DNA from: Nocardioides stalactiti
GTDB lineage: Bacteria > Actinomycetota > Actinomycetes > Propionibacteriales > Nocardioidaceae
Direction: 5' to 3'
DNA length: 46,722 nt
Assembly (NCBI RefSeq): GCF_014180715.1
Contig: NZ_JACEFC010000024.1
Coordinates: 1-46,722 of the forward strand
Below, in pieces: positions 8,784 through 16,590 of the stretch. Each line of letters begins with the position of its first letter. Position 1 is the stretch's first letter. The notes under the pieces were generated by a model, which was not told the DNA's origin, did no database searches, and worked only from the letters and a program-made list of their open reading frames with translations. The position numbers and the translations under genes are program-made.

Positions 8784-10390
8784 CGCGAGAGCTCCTCCTC
8801 CAGGTCTCCGGTGGCCTCGGGTGCGGCGTCGGCCGGCCCGAAGCTCGTGCGGAGCGGAGTCTCCTTGATGAACAGCACGCACGCCAACGCGAGGACCGCG
8901 AACGGCACCGCGATGAGGAAGAGGTGGCCGGTGGCGTCACCCATCGCGGCCTCGTAGACCGCACGGATCGGCTCGGGCAGCGCCGCGAGGTCGGGGATGT
9001 CCCCGGTGGAGTGCTCCAGCCCGGCGAGCTGCTCGGGGCTGAGGCGACCGTCGGCCGCCAGCCGGGCGATCCCGTCCTTCACCTGGCCGGAGACCTGGTG
9101 CGCGAGCACGGCACCCAGCGCCGAGACGCCGATCGAGCCGCCCATCGACCGGAAGAACGCGACGACCGAGCTGCCGGCCCCGAGGTCCTTGAGCTCCACG
9201 CTGTTCTGGACCGCGAGGACCAGGTTCTGCATCGAGGCTCCGAGCCCGACGCCGGTCACCACCATGTAGCCGATGATCACGGCGAGCGGGGTCTCGGCGT
9301 CGATCGTGCCGAGCAGCGCGAGTCCGACGATGATGAGGGCCGTCCCGCCCACCAGGTAGCGCTTCCACAGGCCGGTGGCGGTGATCAGCCGGCCGGTGAC
9401 GGCGCTGGAGACGACCAGGCCGCCGACCATCGCTATCGACATGAGGCCGGCCTCGGTGGGGCTCATCCCACGGGAGAGCTGGAAGTACTGGCCGAGATAG
9501 ACGGTCGTGCCGAACATCGCGACGCCGACCATGACGGAGGCCGTGGTGGCCAGCGCGATGGTCCGGTTCTTGAAGAGGTGGAGCGGGATCACCGGCTCGC
9601 TCGCGACCCGCGCCTCGACGAACAGCGCGGCGCCGATGAGCGCGAGCCCGCCCGCGATCAGGGCGGCGGTGGTCACCGAGGCCCAGGCGAACTGGTTGCC
9701 GGCCAGTGACACCCACACCAGGATCACGCTGACGCCGGCCATGATGAGGGTCGCGCCGAGGTAGTCGATCTTCACGCCGTCACGTCGTACGACGGGCAGG
9801 TGCAGGGTCCGCTGGAGGACGACGAACGCGAGCGCGGCGATCGGCAGCCCCATGAAGAAGCAGCCGCGCCAGCCGAGCGGGCTGTCGACGATGACGCCGC
9901 CGAGCAGCGGTCCGCTGACGGTCGCCGTCGCGAAGGTCGCGCCGATGTAGCCGCTGTAGCGTCCGCGCTCCCGCGGCGACACCATCGAGGCGATGACGAC
10001 CTGCACCAGCGCCGTCAGGCCGCCGATGCCGAGCCCCTGGATGGCGCGGGCCCCGATGAGGACCTCCATGTTCGGCGCGAACGCGGCGATGATCGAGCCG
10101 ATGGAGAAGATGACGAGGGCGACCTGGACGAGCGCCTTCTTGCTCGCGAGGTCGGCGAGCTTGCCCCAGATCGGGGTGGTGGCGGTCATCGTCAGCAGGG
10201 TCGCCACGACCACCCAGGTGTAGCCGGTCTGGCTGCCCCGGAGGTCGGTGACGATCGCCGGGAGGGCGTTGGTGACGACGGTGCTCGAGAGCATCGCCAC
10301 GAACATCGCGAGCAGGAGCCCGGTCAGGGCCTCCATCACCTCGCGGTGCGACATCTGGCCGCTGGTGGCGGCGGTCGCGGGCTGGGACAT
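8780..10390 (-). CDS. MFS multidrug exporter, DHA2 (EmrB/QacA-like) family
   Basis: A 536-residue membrane transporter with about 14 hydrophobic segments, the count of the DHA2 drug:proton antiporter family. The motif WGKLADLASKKALVQ is the conserved loop 2-3 signature, and ARAIQGLGIGG together with GPLLGGVIVD matches motif C of exporters. A longer loop of about 70 residues sits before the last helices. The start is the ATG at 10390 (CGAGG nine bases upstream); a TTG further upstream at 10438 would precede the predicted transcription start and is rejected. Coupling to the MarR gene and the operator array suggest drug- or phenolic-inducible expression. The exported compound is unknown. Confidence 0.92.
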   Translation of the reverse strand: MSQPATAATSGQMSHREVMEALTGLLLAMFVAMLSSTVVTNALPAIVTDLRGSQTGYTWVVVATLLTMTATTPIWGKLADLASKKALVQVALVIFSIGSIIAAFAPNMEVLIGARAIQGLGIGGLTALVQVVIASMVSPRERGRYSGYIGATFATATVSGPLLGGVIVDSPLGWRGCFFMGLPIAALAFVVLQRTLHLPVVRRDGVKIDYLGATLIMAGVSVILVWVSLAGNQFAWASVTTAALIAGGLALIGAALFVEARVASEPVIPLHLFKNRTIALATTASVMVGVAMFGTTVYLGQYFQLSRGMSPTEAGLMSIAMVGGLVVSSAVTGRLITATGLWKRYLVGGTALIIVGLALLGTIDAETPLAVIIGYMVVTGVGLGASMQNLVLAVQNSVELKDLGAGSSVVAFFRSMGGSIGVSALGAVLAHQVSGQVKDGIARLAADGRLSPEQLAGLEHSTGDIPDLAALPEPIRAVYEAAMGDATGHLFLIAVPFAVLALACVLFIKETPLRTSFGPADAAPEATGDLEEELSR

Positions 10391-10423
10391 GCGGACTGGC
10401 CTCGGATCAGGTTCTCGACGATT

Positions 10424-10468
10424 GGTTGATGTCGTCAACCTTAAATCGATTGGTTGCGCAGGTCAACT
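10424..10468 (-). promoter_or_regulatory. exporter promoter with two MarR-type operators
   Basis: On the minus strand a -35 TTGACC (10466-10461) and a -10 TAAGGT (10443-10438) are 17 bases apart, placing transcription start near 10431, about 40 bases before the exporter ATG. Operator 1 is the perfect palindrome GGTTGA-N5-TCAACC at 10424-10440, over the -10 and start site. Operator 2, GGTTGC-N5-TCAACT at 10452-10468, covers the -35. The centres are 28 bp apart. The positions are what a repressor such as the coupled MarR protein would need. Confidence 0.75.
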
Positions 10469-10497
10469 TGTTGCGCGTCAGCCGAGCCGCGCAGCTG

Positions 10498-10595
10498 GTA
10501 ACTCAGTGTTCAGTCCGCTTGCACGGCGCCAGGACCGGTCGCAGCACCGAGGGAGTGCACCGAACGCTCGGGGAGTGAACTGAACACTGAGTTAC
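10498..10595. repeat. 17-bp perfect inverted repeat with nested direct repeats
   Basis: GTAACTCAGTGTTCAGT (10498-10514) and its exact complement (10579-10595) flank 64 bases. The right part also carries two imperfect direct repeats, GGGAGTGCACCGAAC and GGGAGTGAACTGAAC, about 20 bases apart. The arms are AT-richer than the surroundings. It could be a regulator-binding site, a hairpin in a transcript leader or the remnant of a small transposable element; nothing decides. Confidence 0.85.
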
Positions 10596-10636
10596 AGCGA
10601 TGCCCGGGCCAGCTGCGAGCTCGCCCCGAAATGAGG

Positions 10637-10703
10637 CGACCCGCAGGCGTGGGTCCCAGATGGGATCCGCACCGGGGGACGTGCCCGGTTCGCCTGCGGG
10701 TCG
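10637..10703. other. three-way-junction-like inverted repeat structure
   Basis: A perfect 13-bp outer stem (CGACCCGCAGGCG at 10637-10649 with its complement at 10691-10703) encloses two smaller hairpins: GGGTCCCA/TGGGATCC at 10651-10668 with one wobble, and ACCGGG/CCCGGT at 10671-10689. Together they can fold as a compact three-stem junction on either strand. No coding frame is convincing here. It may be a structured RNA or leader element. Confidence 0.6.
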
Positions 10704-10743
10704 GGTGGCTGCGTTGGATTGGCCGGCAGCCCGGCTCAGAGAT

Positions 10744-10858
10744 CGGGGTGATCCCACCCCGTCGCTGGGGTCGCCAAGGTGCTTCGCACCTGGCTCACTC
10801 GCTCGCGGCCAGCGCTTCGAGCTCGTTCCTCGCTCGACGCTGTCGCTCGCTCGATCGC
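10744..10858. other. gene-free hairpin-rich segment
   Basis: This part of the 470-base gene-poor gap holds a 7-bp hairpin CGGGGTG/CACCCCG (10744-10761), a 6-bp hairpin AGGTGC-TTC-GCACCT (10777-10791), and then a run of CGAGC/GCTCG-type repeats up to about 10858. Open frames here have no codon bias or recognisable product. On the minus strand the first hairpin contains GGATCACC, complementary to part of the strong ribosome-binding site at 10902-10917. I see no gene in it. Confidence 0.5.
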
Positions 10859-10897
10859 CTAACCGGCAACCACCTCACGCGTCCTATAGGAATACAT
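10859..10897 (-). CDS. candidate 12-residue leader peptide with extreme Shine-Dalgarno
   Basis: An ATG at 10897 opens a 12-codon frame, MYSYRTREVVAG, ending in TAG at 10859. Five bases upstream lies AGAAAGGAGGTGATCC (10917-10902), complementary over 16 consecutive bases to the conserved 3' end of 16S rRNA, far longer than ordinary sites of 4-8. A possible promoter lies directly upstream (10930-10958). The peptide has no recognised function. Its place, about 470 bases before a drug exporter and ahead of several hairpins, is reminiscent of translation-attenuation leaders. Alternatively the plus strand here is simply a 16-base copy of a 16S 3' end. No homologue is known to me. Confidence 0.45.
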   Translation of the reverse strand: MYSYRTREVVAG

Positions 10898-10925
10898 TCC
10901 TCGGATCACCTCCTTTCTCGTGTAC

Positions 10926-10958
10926 GAAAAAGGTAGGCCGCCGCACGGCGGAAGCCAA
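10926..10958 (-). terminator. ABC operon terminator, overlapping a possible promoter
   Basis: Downstream of the ABC gene stop (10964) the minus strand has the hairpin CCGCCG-TG-CGGCGG (10951-10938) followed by CCTACCTTTTTCG, the one T run of this kind in the window, typical of an intrinsic terminator. The same bases can be read as a promoter: -35 TTGGCT (10958-10953), 17-base spacer, -10 TACCTT (10935-10930), which would drive the 12-codon frame at 10897. Confidence 0.65.
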
Positions 10959-10963
10959 GTGAT

Positions 10964-12850
10964 TTAGACCTGCTCGGCTGCAGCGAACTGGGCGGCGTGC
11001 AGCCGGGCGAACGCGCCGCCTCGGTCGAGGAGCTCGGCGTGACCGCCCTGCTCGACGATCCGGCCCCCCTCCATCACCAGGATGAGGTCGGCGTCGCGGA
11101 TCGTGGAGAGCCGGTGCGCGATCACGAACGACGTGCGGTCCGAGCGCAGCGCCGCCATCGCCTTCTGCAGCAGCAGCTCGGTCCGGGTGTCCACCGAGGA
11201 GGTCGCCTCGTCGAGGATCAGCAGCGCCGGCCGGGCCAGGAAGGCCCGCGCGATCGTGATGAGCTGACGCTCCCCGGCCGACAGGTTCGAGCCCTCGTCG
11301 TCGACCCGGGTGTCGTAGCCCTCGGGCAGCGAGTGGACGAACCGGTCGACGTACGTCGCCCGCGCGGCCTCCCGGATCTCCTCCTCGGTCGCGTCCGGCC
11401 GCCCGTAGGCGATGTTGTCGCGGATGGTTCCCTCGAAGAGCCAGGTGTCCTGGAGGACCATGCCGATCCGGCCGCGCAGCTCGGCACGTGGCATCGCGCT
11501 GATGTCGACACCGTCGAGCGTGATCCGGCCGGCGTCGAGCTCGTAGAAGCGCATGACCAGGTTGACCAGCGTGGTCTTGCCTGCGCCCGTGGGACCGACG
11601 ATGGCGACCGTCTCCCCCGGCCGGGCGACCAGGGAGAGGTCCTCGATGAGCGGCTGCCCCGGGTCGTAGGAGAACGAGACGTGCTCGAACGCGACCTCGC
11701 CGTGCGTCTCCTCGGCGGGCGCCCCGGTGCCGGCGAGGACCTCCTCCTCGGCGTCGAGGAGCTCGAAGACCCGCTCCGCCGAAGCGACGCCGGACTGGAG
11801 CAGGTTGGCCATCGACGCGATCTGGGTGATCGGCTGGGTGTACATCCGGGAGTACTGGATGAACGCCTGCACCTCCCCCAGGGTCAGCGCGCCACTGGTC
11901 ACGCGCAGGCCCCCGACGACGGCGATCACCACGTAGTTGAGGTTGCCGATGAGCATCATCAGCGGCATGACCAGGCCGCTCACGAACTGGGCCCGGTACG
12001 ACGACGCGTACAGGTCCTCGTTGAGCGCCGCGAAGTCCGCCTCGACCGTCCGGCGGCGACCGAACACGGTGACGAGGGCGTGGCCGGAGATGGCCTCCTC
12101 GATCTGGGCGTTGAGCCGGCCGGTCTGGCGCCACTGGTTGATGAACTGCTTCTGCGAGCGCTTCATGATCCGGCTGGTCACGATCATCGCCAGCGGCACC
12201 GAGACCAGCGCGATCGCCGCGAGCAGCGGCGACAGCCAGAACATCATCCCGAGCACGCCGACCACCATCAGCACCGACGTGAGCAGCTGGCTCATGGTCT
12301 GCTGGAGGTTCTGGGCGACGTTGTCGATGTCGTTGGTGACCCGGCTGAGCAGCTCACCGCGGGGCTGCCGGTCGAAGTAGGCCAGCGGGAGCCGGTGGAC
12401 CTTCTCCTCCACGTCCTCGCGCATCCGGCGGACCGTGCCCTGGACGACGTCGTTGACGAGCCAGCCCTGGAACCAGCCGAGCACCTGGCCGGCGAGGTAG
12501 ATCGCCAGCGTCAGCAGGAGCAGGTCGCCGACCGCGCCGAAGTCGACGTCGTCCCCGACGATGAAGGCGTAGAAGATCTCGTCGGTGGCCTTGCCGAGCA
12601 GCCACGGTCCGACGGCGACCGACGCGACGCTGCCGACGGCCAGCAGCAGCACGGCCACCCCGCGCCACCGGTCCGGTCGCAGCAGCCCGAGCAGCCGCTT
12701 CCCGGATGCGCGGAAGTCGTGAGCCTTCTGGCCGACCATGCCGCCACCCATCGGGCCGCGGCCGAAGCCCGGGCCCTGGACGACCCGCTCGGTCTGTTTC
12801 ATCGTCCCGGGCTTGGCGCCCGTGCCCGGTTCGGTCGTCGGCGCGCTCAT
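10964..12850 (-). CDS. ABC exporter half-transporter, catalytically competent subunit
   Basis: A 628-residue half-transporter with a six-helix type IV exporter membrane domain (about residues 45-350) and a C-terminal ATPase domain. Walker A is GPTGAGKTT, the signature is LSAGERQ (variant of LSGGQ), Walker B is LLILDEATSS with the catalytic Glu, and the switch is IAHRL. A Gly/Met-rich stretch (GFGRGPMGGGMVG) precedes the first helix. It starts with the ATG overlapping the stop of the preceding ABC gene (ATGA), so the two subunits are made together as a heterodimer, like TM287/288 and BmrCD. The substrate (drug, lipid or peptide) cannot be deduced. Confidence 0.93.
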   Translation of the reverse strand: MSAPTTEPGTGAKPGTMKQTERVVQGPGFGRGPMGGGMVGQKAHDFRASGKRLLGLLRPDRWRGVAVLLLAVGSVASVAVGPWLLGKATDEIFYAFIVGDDVDFGAVGDLLLLTLAIYLAGQVLGWFQGWLVNDVVQGTVRRMREDVEEKVHRLPLAYFDRQPRGELLSRVTNDIDNVAQNLQQTMSQLLTSVLMVVGVLGMMFWLSPLLAAIALVSVPLAMIVTSRIMKRSQKQFINQWRQTGRLNAQIEEAISGHALVTVFGRRRTVEADFAALNEDLYASSYRAQFVSGLVMPLMMLIGNLNYVVIAVVGGLRVTSGALTLGEVQAFIQYSRMYTQPITQIASMANLLQSGVASAERVFELLDAEEEVLAGTGAPAEETHGEVAFEHVSFSYDPGQPLIEDLSLVARPGETVAIVGPTGAGKTTLVNLVMRFYELDAGRITLDGVDISAMPRAELRGRIGMVLQDTWLFEGTIRDNIAYGRPDATEEEIREAARATYVDRFVHSLPEGYDTRVDDEGSNLSAGERQLITIARAFLARPALLILDEATSSVDTRTELLLQKAMAALRSDRTSFVIAHRLSTIRDADLILVMEGGRIVEQGGHAELLDRGGAFARLHAAQFAAAEQV

Positions 12851-14589
12851 GCGGCGTCCTCGGCGATGCCCTGGCTGGCGGCGATCTCCTGATAGGTCGG
12901 GTTGGTGGCCAGCAGCTCGGCGTGGGTGCCGCGGCCGACGACGACGCCGTCCTCGAGGACGAGGATCTCGTCGGCGTCCCGGATCGTCGCGATCCGCTGG
13001 CCGACGATCACCACGCCGGTGTCGCCCGTGGCGGCGGGCTCGGGGCGCAGGGCCGCCCGGAGCCGGGCGTCGGTGGCGACGTCCAGTGCGGAGAACGCGT
13101 CGTCGAAGAGATAGATCTCGGGCCGTCGTACGAGGGCCCGGGCGATGGCGAGCCGCTGCCGCTGGCCGCCGGACACGTTGGTCCCGCCCTGCACGACCGG
13201 GGCGTCGAGCTGCTCGGGCATGGCGCGCACGAAGTCGGCGGCCTGCGCGATCTCCAGGGCGTGCCAGAGCTCGTCGTCGGTGGCGTCCGGGCTGCCGTAG
13301 CGCAGGTTGGAGGCGACCGTCCCGGTGAACAGGAAGGCCCGCTGCGGCACCAGGCCGATCCGCGACCACAGCAGCTCGGGGTCGAGGTCGCGGACGTCGA
13401 CGCCGTCGACCAGCACCCGCCCCGTCGTCGCGTCGAGGAGCCGCGGCACCAGGTTGACCAGCGTCGTCTTGCCGGCACCGGTCGAGCCGATGACCGCGAC
13501 CGTGCGGCCCGGCCGTACCGACAGGCTGACCCGGTCCAGCACCGGCTGCTCGGCGCCCGGGTAGGTGAACCCGACGTCCTCGAGGTCGAGGTGGCCGGAG
13601 ACGGCGACCTCCGTGACCGGCACCGCGGGCGGCGCGATCGAGGAGTCGGTGTCGAGCACCTCCGCGATCCGGTCTGCGCTCACCGCGGCCCGCGGGACCA
13701 TCATCAGCATGAAGGTCCCCATCATCACCGACATGAGGATCTGCATCAGGTAGGAGAGGAACGCCGTCAGCGCCCCGACCTCCATCTGGCCGTTGTCGAC
13801 GCGGTGCCCGCCGAACCAGATGACGCCGACGCTGGCGACGTTGGACACCGCCATCACCAGCGGGAAGAGCGCCGCCATCCAGCGGCCGGCCCGCACGGAC
13901 ACCTCGGTGAGGTCGTCGTTGGCGCGGCCGAAGCGGCGGGTCTCCTGCGGTTCGCGGACGAACGCGCGGACCACCCGGATGCCGGTGATCTGCTCGCGCA
14001 GCACCCGGTTGACGTCGTCGAGCCGCTCCTGCACCGAGCGGAACGCCGGGATCATCTGCGAGACGACGAGGCCGATGCAGACGAACAGCACCGGGACGAC
14101 GGCGACGACGAGCCACGACAGCCCGAAGTCCTCGCGCATCGCCATCACGATCCCGCCGAACATCATGATCGGGATGGTCACCGCCATCAGGCAGGTCGTC
14201 ATCGCCAGCATCTGCACCTGCTGGACGTCGTTGGTCGCGCGGGTGATGAGCGACGGGGCGCCGTACGTCGCGACCTCACGGCTGGAGAACGACCCGATCC
14301 GGCCGAAGACCGCCGCCCGCAGGTCGCGGCCGCACGCCATCGCGGCCTGCGCGCCGTACCAGGCGGACGTCATCGAGCACGCCGCCTGCACCAGCGAGAC
14401 GACGAGCATGATCACGCCGATCCGGACGATGTAGCCGGTGTCGCGCTGGGCGATGCCGTTGTCGATGATGTCGGCGTTGAGGCTGGGGAGATACAGCATC
14501 GCCACCGTCGCCGTGAGCTGCAGGACGACGATCGCTGCCAGCCAGCCTCGGTACGGCGAGAGGTACTCCCGGAGGAGTCGGGCCAGCAT
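12847..14589 (-). CDS. ABC exporter half-transporter, degenerate-site subunit
   Basis: A 580-residue half-transporter with six membrane helices and a C-terminal ATPase domain. Walker A is GSTGAGKTT and the signature is a full VSGGQRQR, but Walker B reads IYLFDDAFSALD, with Asp in place of the catalytic Glu, and the switch region reads VGQRI instead of an AHRL histidine. These are the hallmarks of the subunit that forms the degenerate ATP site in heterodimeric exporters; the partner gene downstream supplies the normal Glu and His. It follows the secreted hydrolase gene by 29 bases on the same strand and may share its transcript. Confidence 0.93.
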   Translation of the reverse strand: MLARLLREYLSPYRGWLAAIVVLQLTATVAMLYLPSLNADIIDNGIAQRDTGYIVRIGVIMLVVSLVQAACSMTSAWYGAQAAMACGRDLRAAVFGRIGSFSSREVATYGAPSLITRATNDVQQVQMLAMTTCLMAVTIPIMMFGGIVMAMREDFGLSWLVVAVVPVLFVCIGLVVSQMIPAFRSVQERLDDVNRVLREQITGIRVVRAFVREPQETRRFGRANDDLTEVSVRAGRWMAALFPLVMAVSNVASVGVIWFGGHRVDNGQMEVGALTAFLSYLMQILMSVMMGTFMLMMVPRAAVSADRIAEVLDTDSSIAPPAVPVTEVAVSGHLDLEDVGFTYPGAEQPVLDRVSLSVRPGRTVAVIGSTGAGKTTLVNLVPRLLDATTGRVLVDGVDVRDLDPELLWSRIGLVPQRAFLFTGTVASNLRYGSPDATDDELWHALEIAQAADFVRAMPEQLDAPVVQGGTNVSGGQRQRLAIARALVRRPEIYLFDDAFSALDVATDARLRAALRPEPAATGDTGVVIVGQRIATIRDADEILVLEDGVVVGRGTHAELLATNPTYQEIAASQGIAEDAA

Positions 14590-14618
14590 CAGGGGTCGTC
14601 CGTTCGTCGCGCGGTGGT

Positions 14619-16583
14619 TCAGCGGCGCTGCGTCGTCGGCAGCGACACCCGCAGGCGACGCACGTCGACCGAGAAGACCGTCGTGCTCGCGCGGAACGTC
14701 GGCGCGTCACTCGGCGCGAGCTCCAGCTTGACCGTATGCCCTCGCGCAAACCGATATCCGTTGCCGTTGAGCTGGAAGACGACGCGCCCGGTCTGGTCGT
14801 CGAGCAGGCGATAGGCACCGCGGGTCACCAGCAGCTGACGTCCGTTGGGCCCGACGTCCCACAGCCGGGCGGCGAGCTGACCGCCGACCCCGGTGGTCGC
14901 CACGGTCGCCCGGACGGTCGGCCGGCCCAGCAGGACGAACGGCCGCCGGACCCGGTGTCGATAGAGCGCCGTTCCCGACGGCGAGCTCTCCCGGACCGTC
15001 TTGCACGGGTCGGCGGTGCCGAGCGGGTTGGTGCTGGGGATCGGGTCGAAGTTCAGGCCGATCGTCGGGTCACCGCCCGTGCTGTCGACGGTCTGGGCGG
15101 CGGCGCCGCCGAACGTGACCTCACCGGGGTGGATCGCCGCCCAGCTGCGCGCCCGGAACGGGCCGCCGTCGGGCACCGCGTCCTCGCCGAGAGCGGGGCA
15201 GCGGGTCGTGTAGGCGAGCACGCTGCCCTTCGCCGGCCCGCGGCCGCGGCCGAGCAGGTGCTCGTCGAAGAACGCCGATGCGGCGTCGTTGAACGCCAGC
15301 GCGGCCCGTCGCCGGTTGGCGTCGCGCGCGTGGCCGACGTCGCCGAGGAGCAGCGCGACGAACGACGCGGGGTAGCGGGATCGGACGCTGGTGTACTGCC
15401 GCAGCGACTCGGTGATCGGGAAGAGGTCGTCGTTCCAGCCGCTCTCGAGGAGCAGCGGCGCCGGTCGGCCGGGAATGTCGACCGAGCCGTGGTAGCGGCG
15501 GAACTCCCGGGCGACCTGGCGCATCTCGTCGCCGTAGGGCTCGCCGAGCTCCATCAGCGCGATAGCGGTCGCGAGGTCCCACTCCCCCGAGCCGGCGACG
15601 AGCGGCGGGTTGATCGGGAGCGACGGGCCGGGGAAGTCGGGCAGCTCGAGGTCGCCCGGCTGCGGCTGGACGACGTAGCCCTCCGACGCCGCGAGGATGA
15701 ACAAGGCCCGGGTGTAGCTCTGGGACATCACGCCGAGCGGCTGCAGCGAGGCATCGCCGGTCCGGGGCCGGAAGTCGAGGAACCGACCGTTGGGCAGCAC
15801 CGCCGAGAGCAGGTCGGTCCAGAGCCACTGGCCGTAGGCGGCGCCGATCCGCATCGGCGTGCCGTCGGGTGAGCGCCACCGGCGGAACGTGCCGTCGGGC
15901 AGCCGGATCCGGTTGCGGAGCTCGCCGAGCTGGACCGCCTGGCCACCGCCGTAGGAGAAGCCGGTGACGCCGATCCTGGTGGGGTGCGCGATGCCCTCGT
16001 CGACGAGCAGCCCGAGCAGGTGCTGGGTGTCGCGGGCCTCGTAGCGCGAGTCCGCCAGCCGGATGAACCCCTGGGAGCACGCCCCGATCTGGAGCCAGGC
16101 GGCCGGCGTGCCCTCGCCCCCGCAGGAGTCGCCGAACCCGCGGGCGGTGGCCGCGACCACGGCGTACCCGCGGCGCGCGTAGTAGAGGTTGTTGTAGTGC
16201 TTGCGCAGCGGCAGGATCCGCGGCGCCACCGAGACCTGCTGGGGCGCGTTGGGCTCGAGCGCGGTCTTGTCGCCGCCGAGGCCGTGCAGCAGCACGATCG
16301 TCGGCCACGGCCCGTCGCCGGTGGGAGGGAGCGTCACGTCGACGTCGAGCGGGGTGCCGTCCCAGGACGCGACCCGGGCGCCGGTGCAGAAGCGGACGCC
16401 CTTGACCTCCTCGCAGGTCCGGCCGAACGGTCGCGGACCCGGTGCCGCCGAGGCCGGCGCCGGCTGGTCGGGGACGACGACCGAGAGCGCGGCGACAGCG
16501 AGCGCGACGCCGAGCGCGCGACGCACGGTCCTCACTGGCACCCTCGCTGGCCCCTTCGCTGGCCCCTTCACTGGCCCCATCAC
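14619..16583 (-). CDS. secreted CocE/NonD-family alpha/beta hydrolase (Xaa-Pro peptidase-like)
   Basis: A 654-residue secreted serine hydrolase. A signal peptide covers about residues 1-46 (basic start, hydrophobic core, cleavage after ASA). The alpha/beta-hydrolase domain has the oxyanion loop HGLGG (100-104), nucleophile Ser210 in GFSYGG, probable Asp385/386 in GWNDD and His419 in GDVGHA. The C-terminal beta-sandwich is the X-Pro dipeptidyl-peptidase C-like domain. Family members cleave esters, amides or Xaa-Pro peptides; substrate unknown. GTG at 16583 overlaps the stop of the upstream paralogue (GTGA); the ATG one codon later is an alternative. Its first codons are a GPxK tetrapeptide repeat. 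Confidence 0.88.
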   Translation of the reverse strand: MMGPVKGPAKGPARVPVRTVRRALGVALAVAALSVVVPDQPAPASAAPGPRPFGRTCEEVKGVRFCTGARVASWDGTPLDVDVTLPPTGDGPWPTIVLLHGLGGDKTALEPNAPQQVSVAPRILPLRKHYNNLYYARRGYAVVAATARGFGDSCGGEGTPAAWLQIGACSQGFIRLADSRYEARDTQHLLGLLVDEGIAHPTRIGVTGFSYGGGQAVQLGELRNRIRLPDGTFRRWRSPDGTPMRIGAAYGQWLWTDLLSAVLPNGRFLDFRPRTGDASLQPLGVMSQSYTRALFILAASEGYVVQPQPGDLELPDFPGPSLPINPPLVAGSGEWDLATAIALMELGEPYGDEMRQVAREFRRYHGSVDIPGRPAPLLLESGWNDDLFPITESLRQYTSVRSRYPASFVALLLGDVGHARDANRRRAALAFNDAASAFFDEHLLGRGRGPAKGSVLAYTTRCPALGEDAVPDGGPFRARSWAAIHPGEVTFGGAAAQTVDSTGGDPTIGLNFDPIPSTNPLGTADPCKTVRESSPSGTALYRHRVRRPFVLLGRPTVRATVATTGVGGQLAARLWDVGPNGRQLLVTRGAYRLLDDQTGRVVFQLNGNGYRFARGHTVKLELAPSDAPTFRASTTVFSVDVRRLRVSLPTTQRR

Positions 16584-16590
16584 TGGCCCA
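16535..16590 (-). repeat. 12-bp tandem repeat across a gene junction
   Basis: Four and two-thirds units of a 12-base repeat (plus-strand consensus CTGGCCCCTTCG) cover the last codons of the upstream hydrolase, the GTGA overlap and the first codons of the downstream one, where they encode GPVK/GPAK/GPAR. The units differ at one to three bases. The expansion has therefore built both a C-terminus and an N-terminus. Confidence 0.85.

Noticed and set aside
10901..10917. Partial 16S rRNA gene
   Set aside because: Only 16 bases match the 16S 3' end; the upstream bases do not continue into helix 45, so this is not an rRNA gene. The coincidence is discussed as a ribosome-binding site.
10600..10962. 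120-codon plus-strand frame in the gene-poor gap
   Set aside because: It runs through the inverted repeats and the terminator, has no ribosome site and no coherent codon bias; the DNA structure explains the sequence better.
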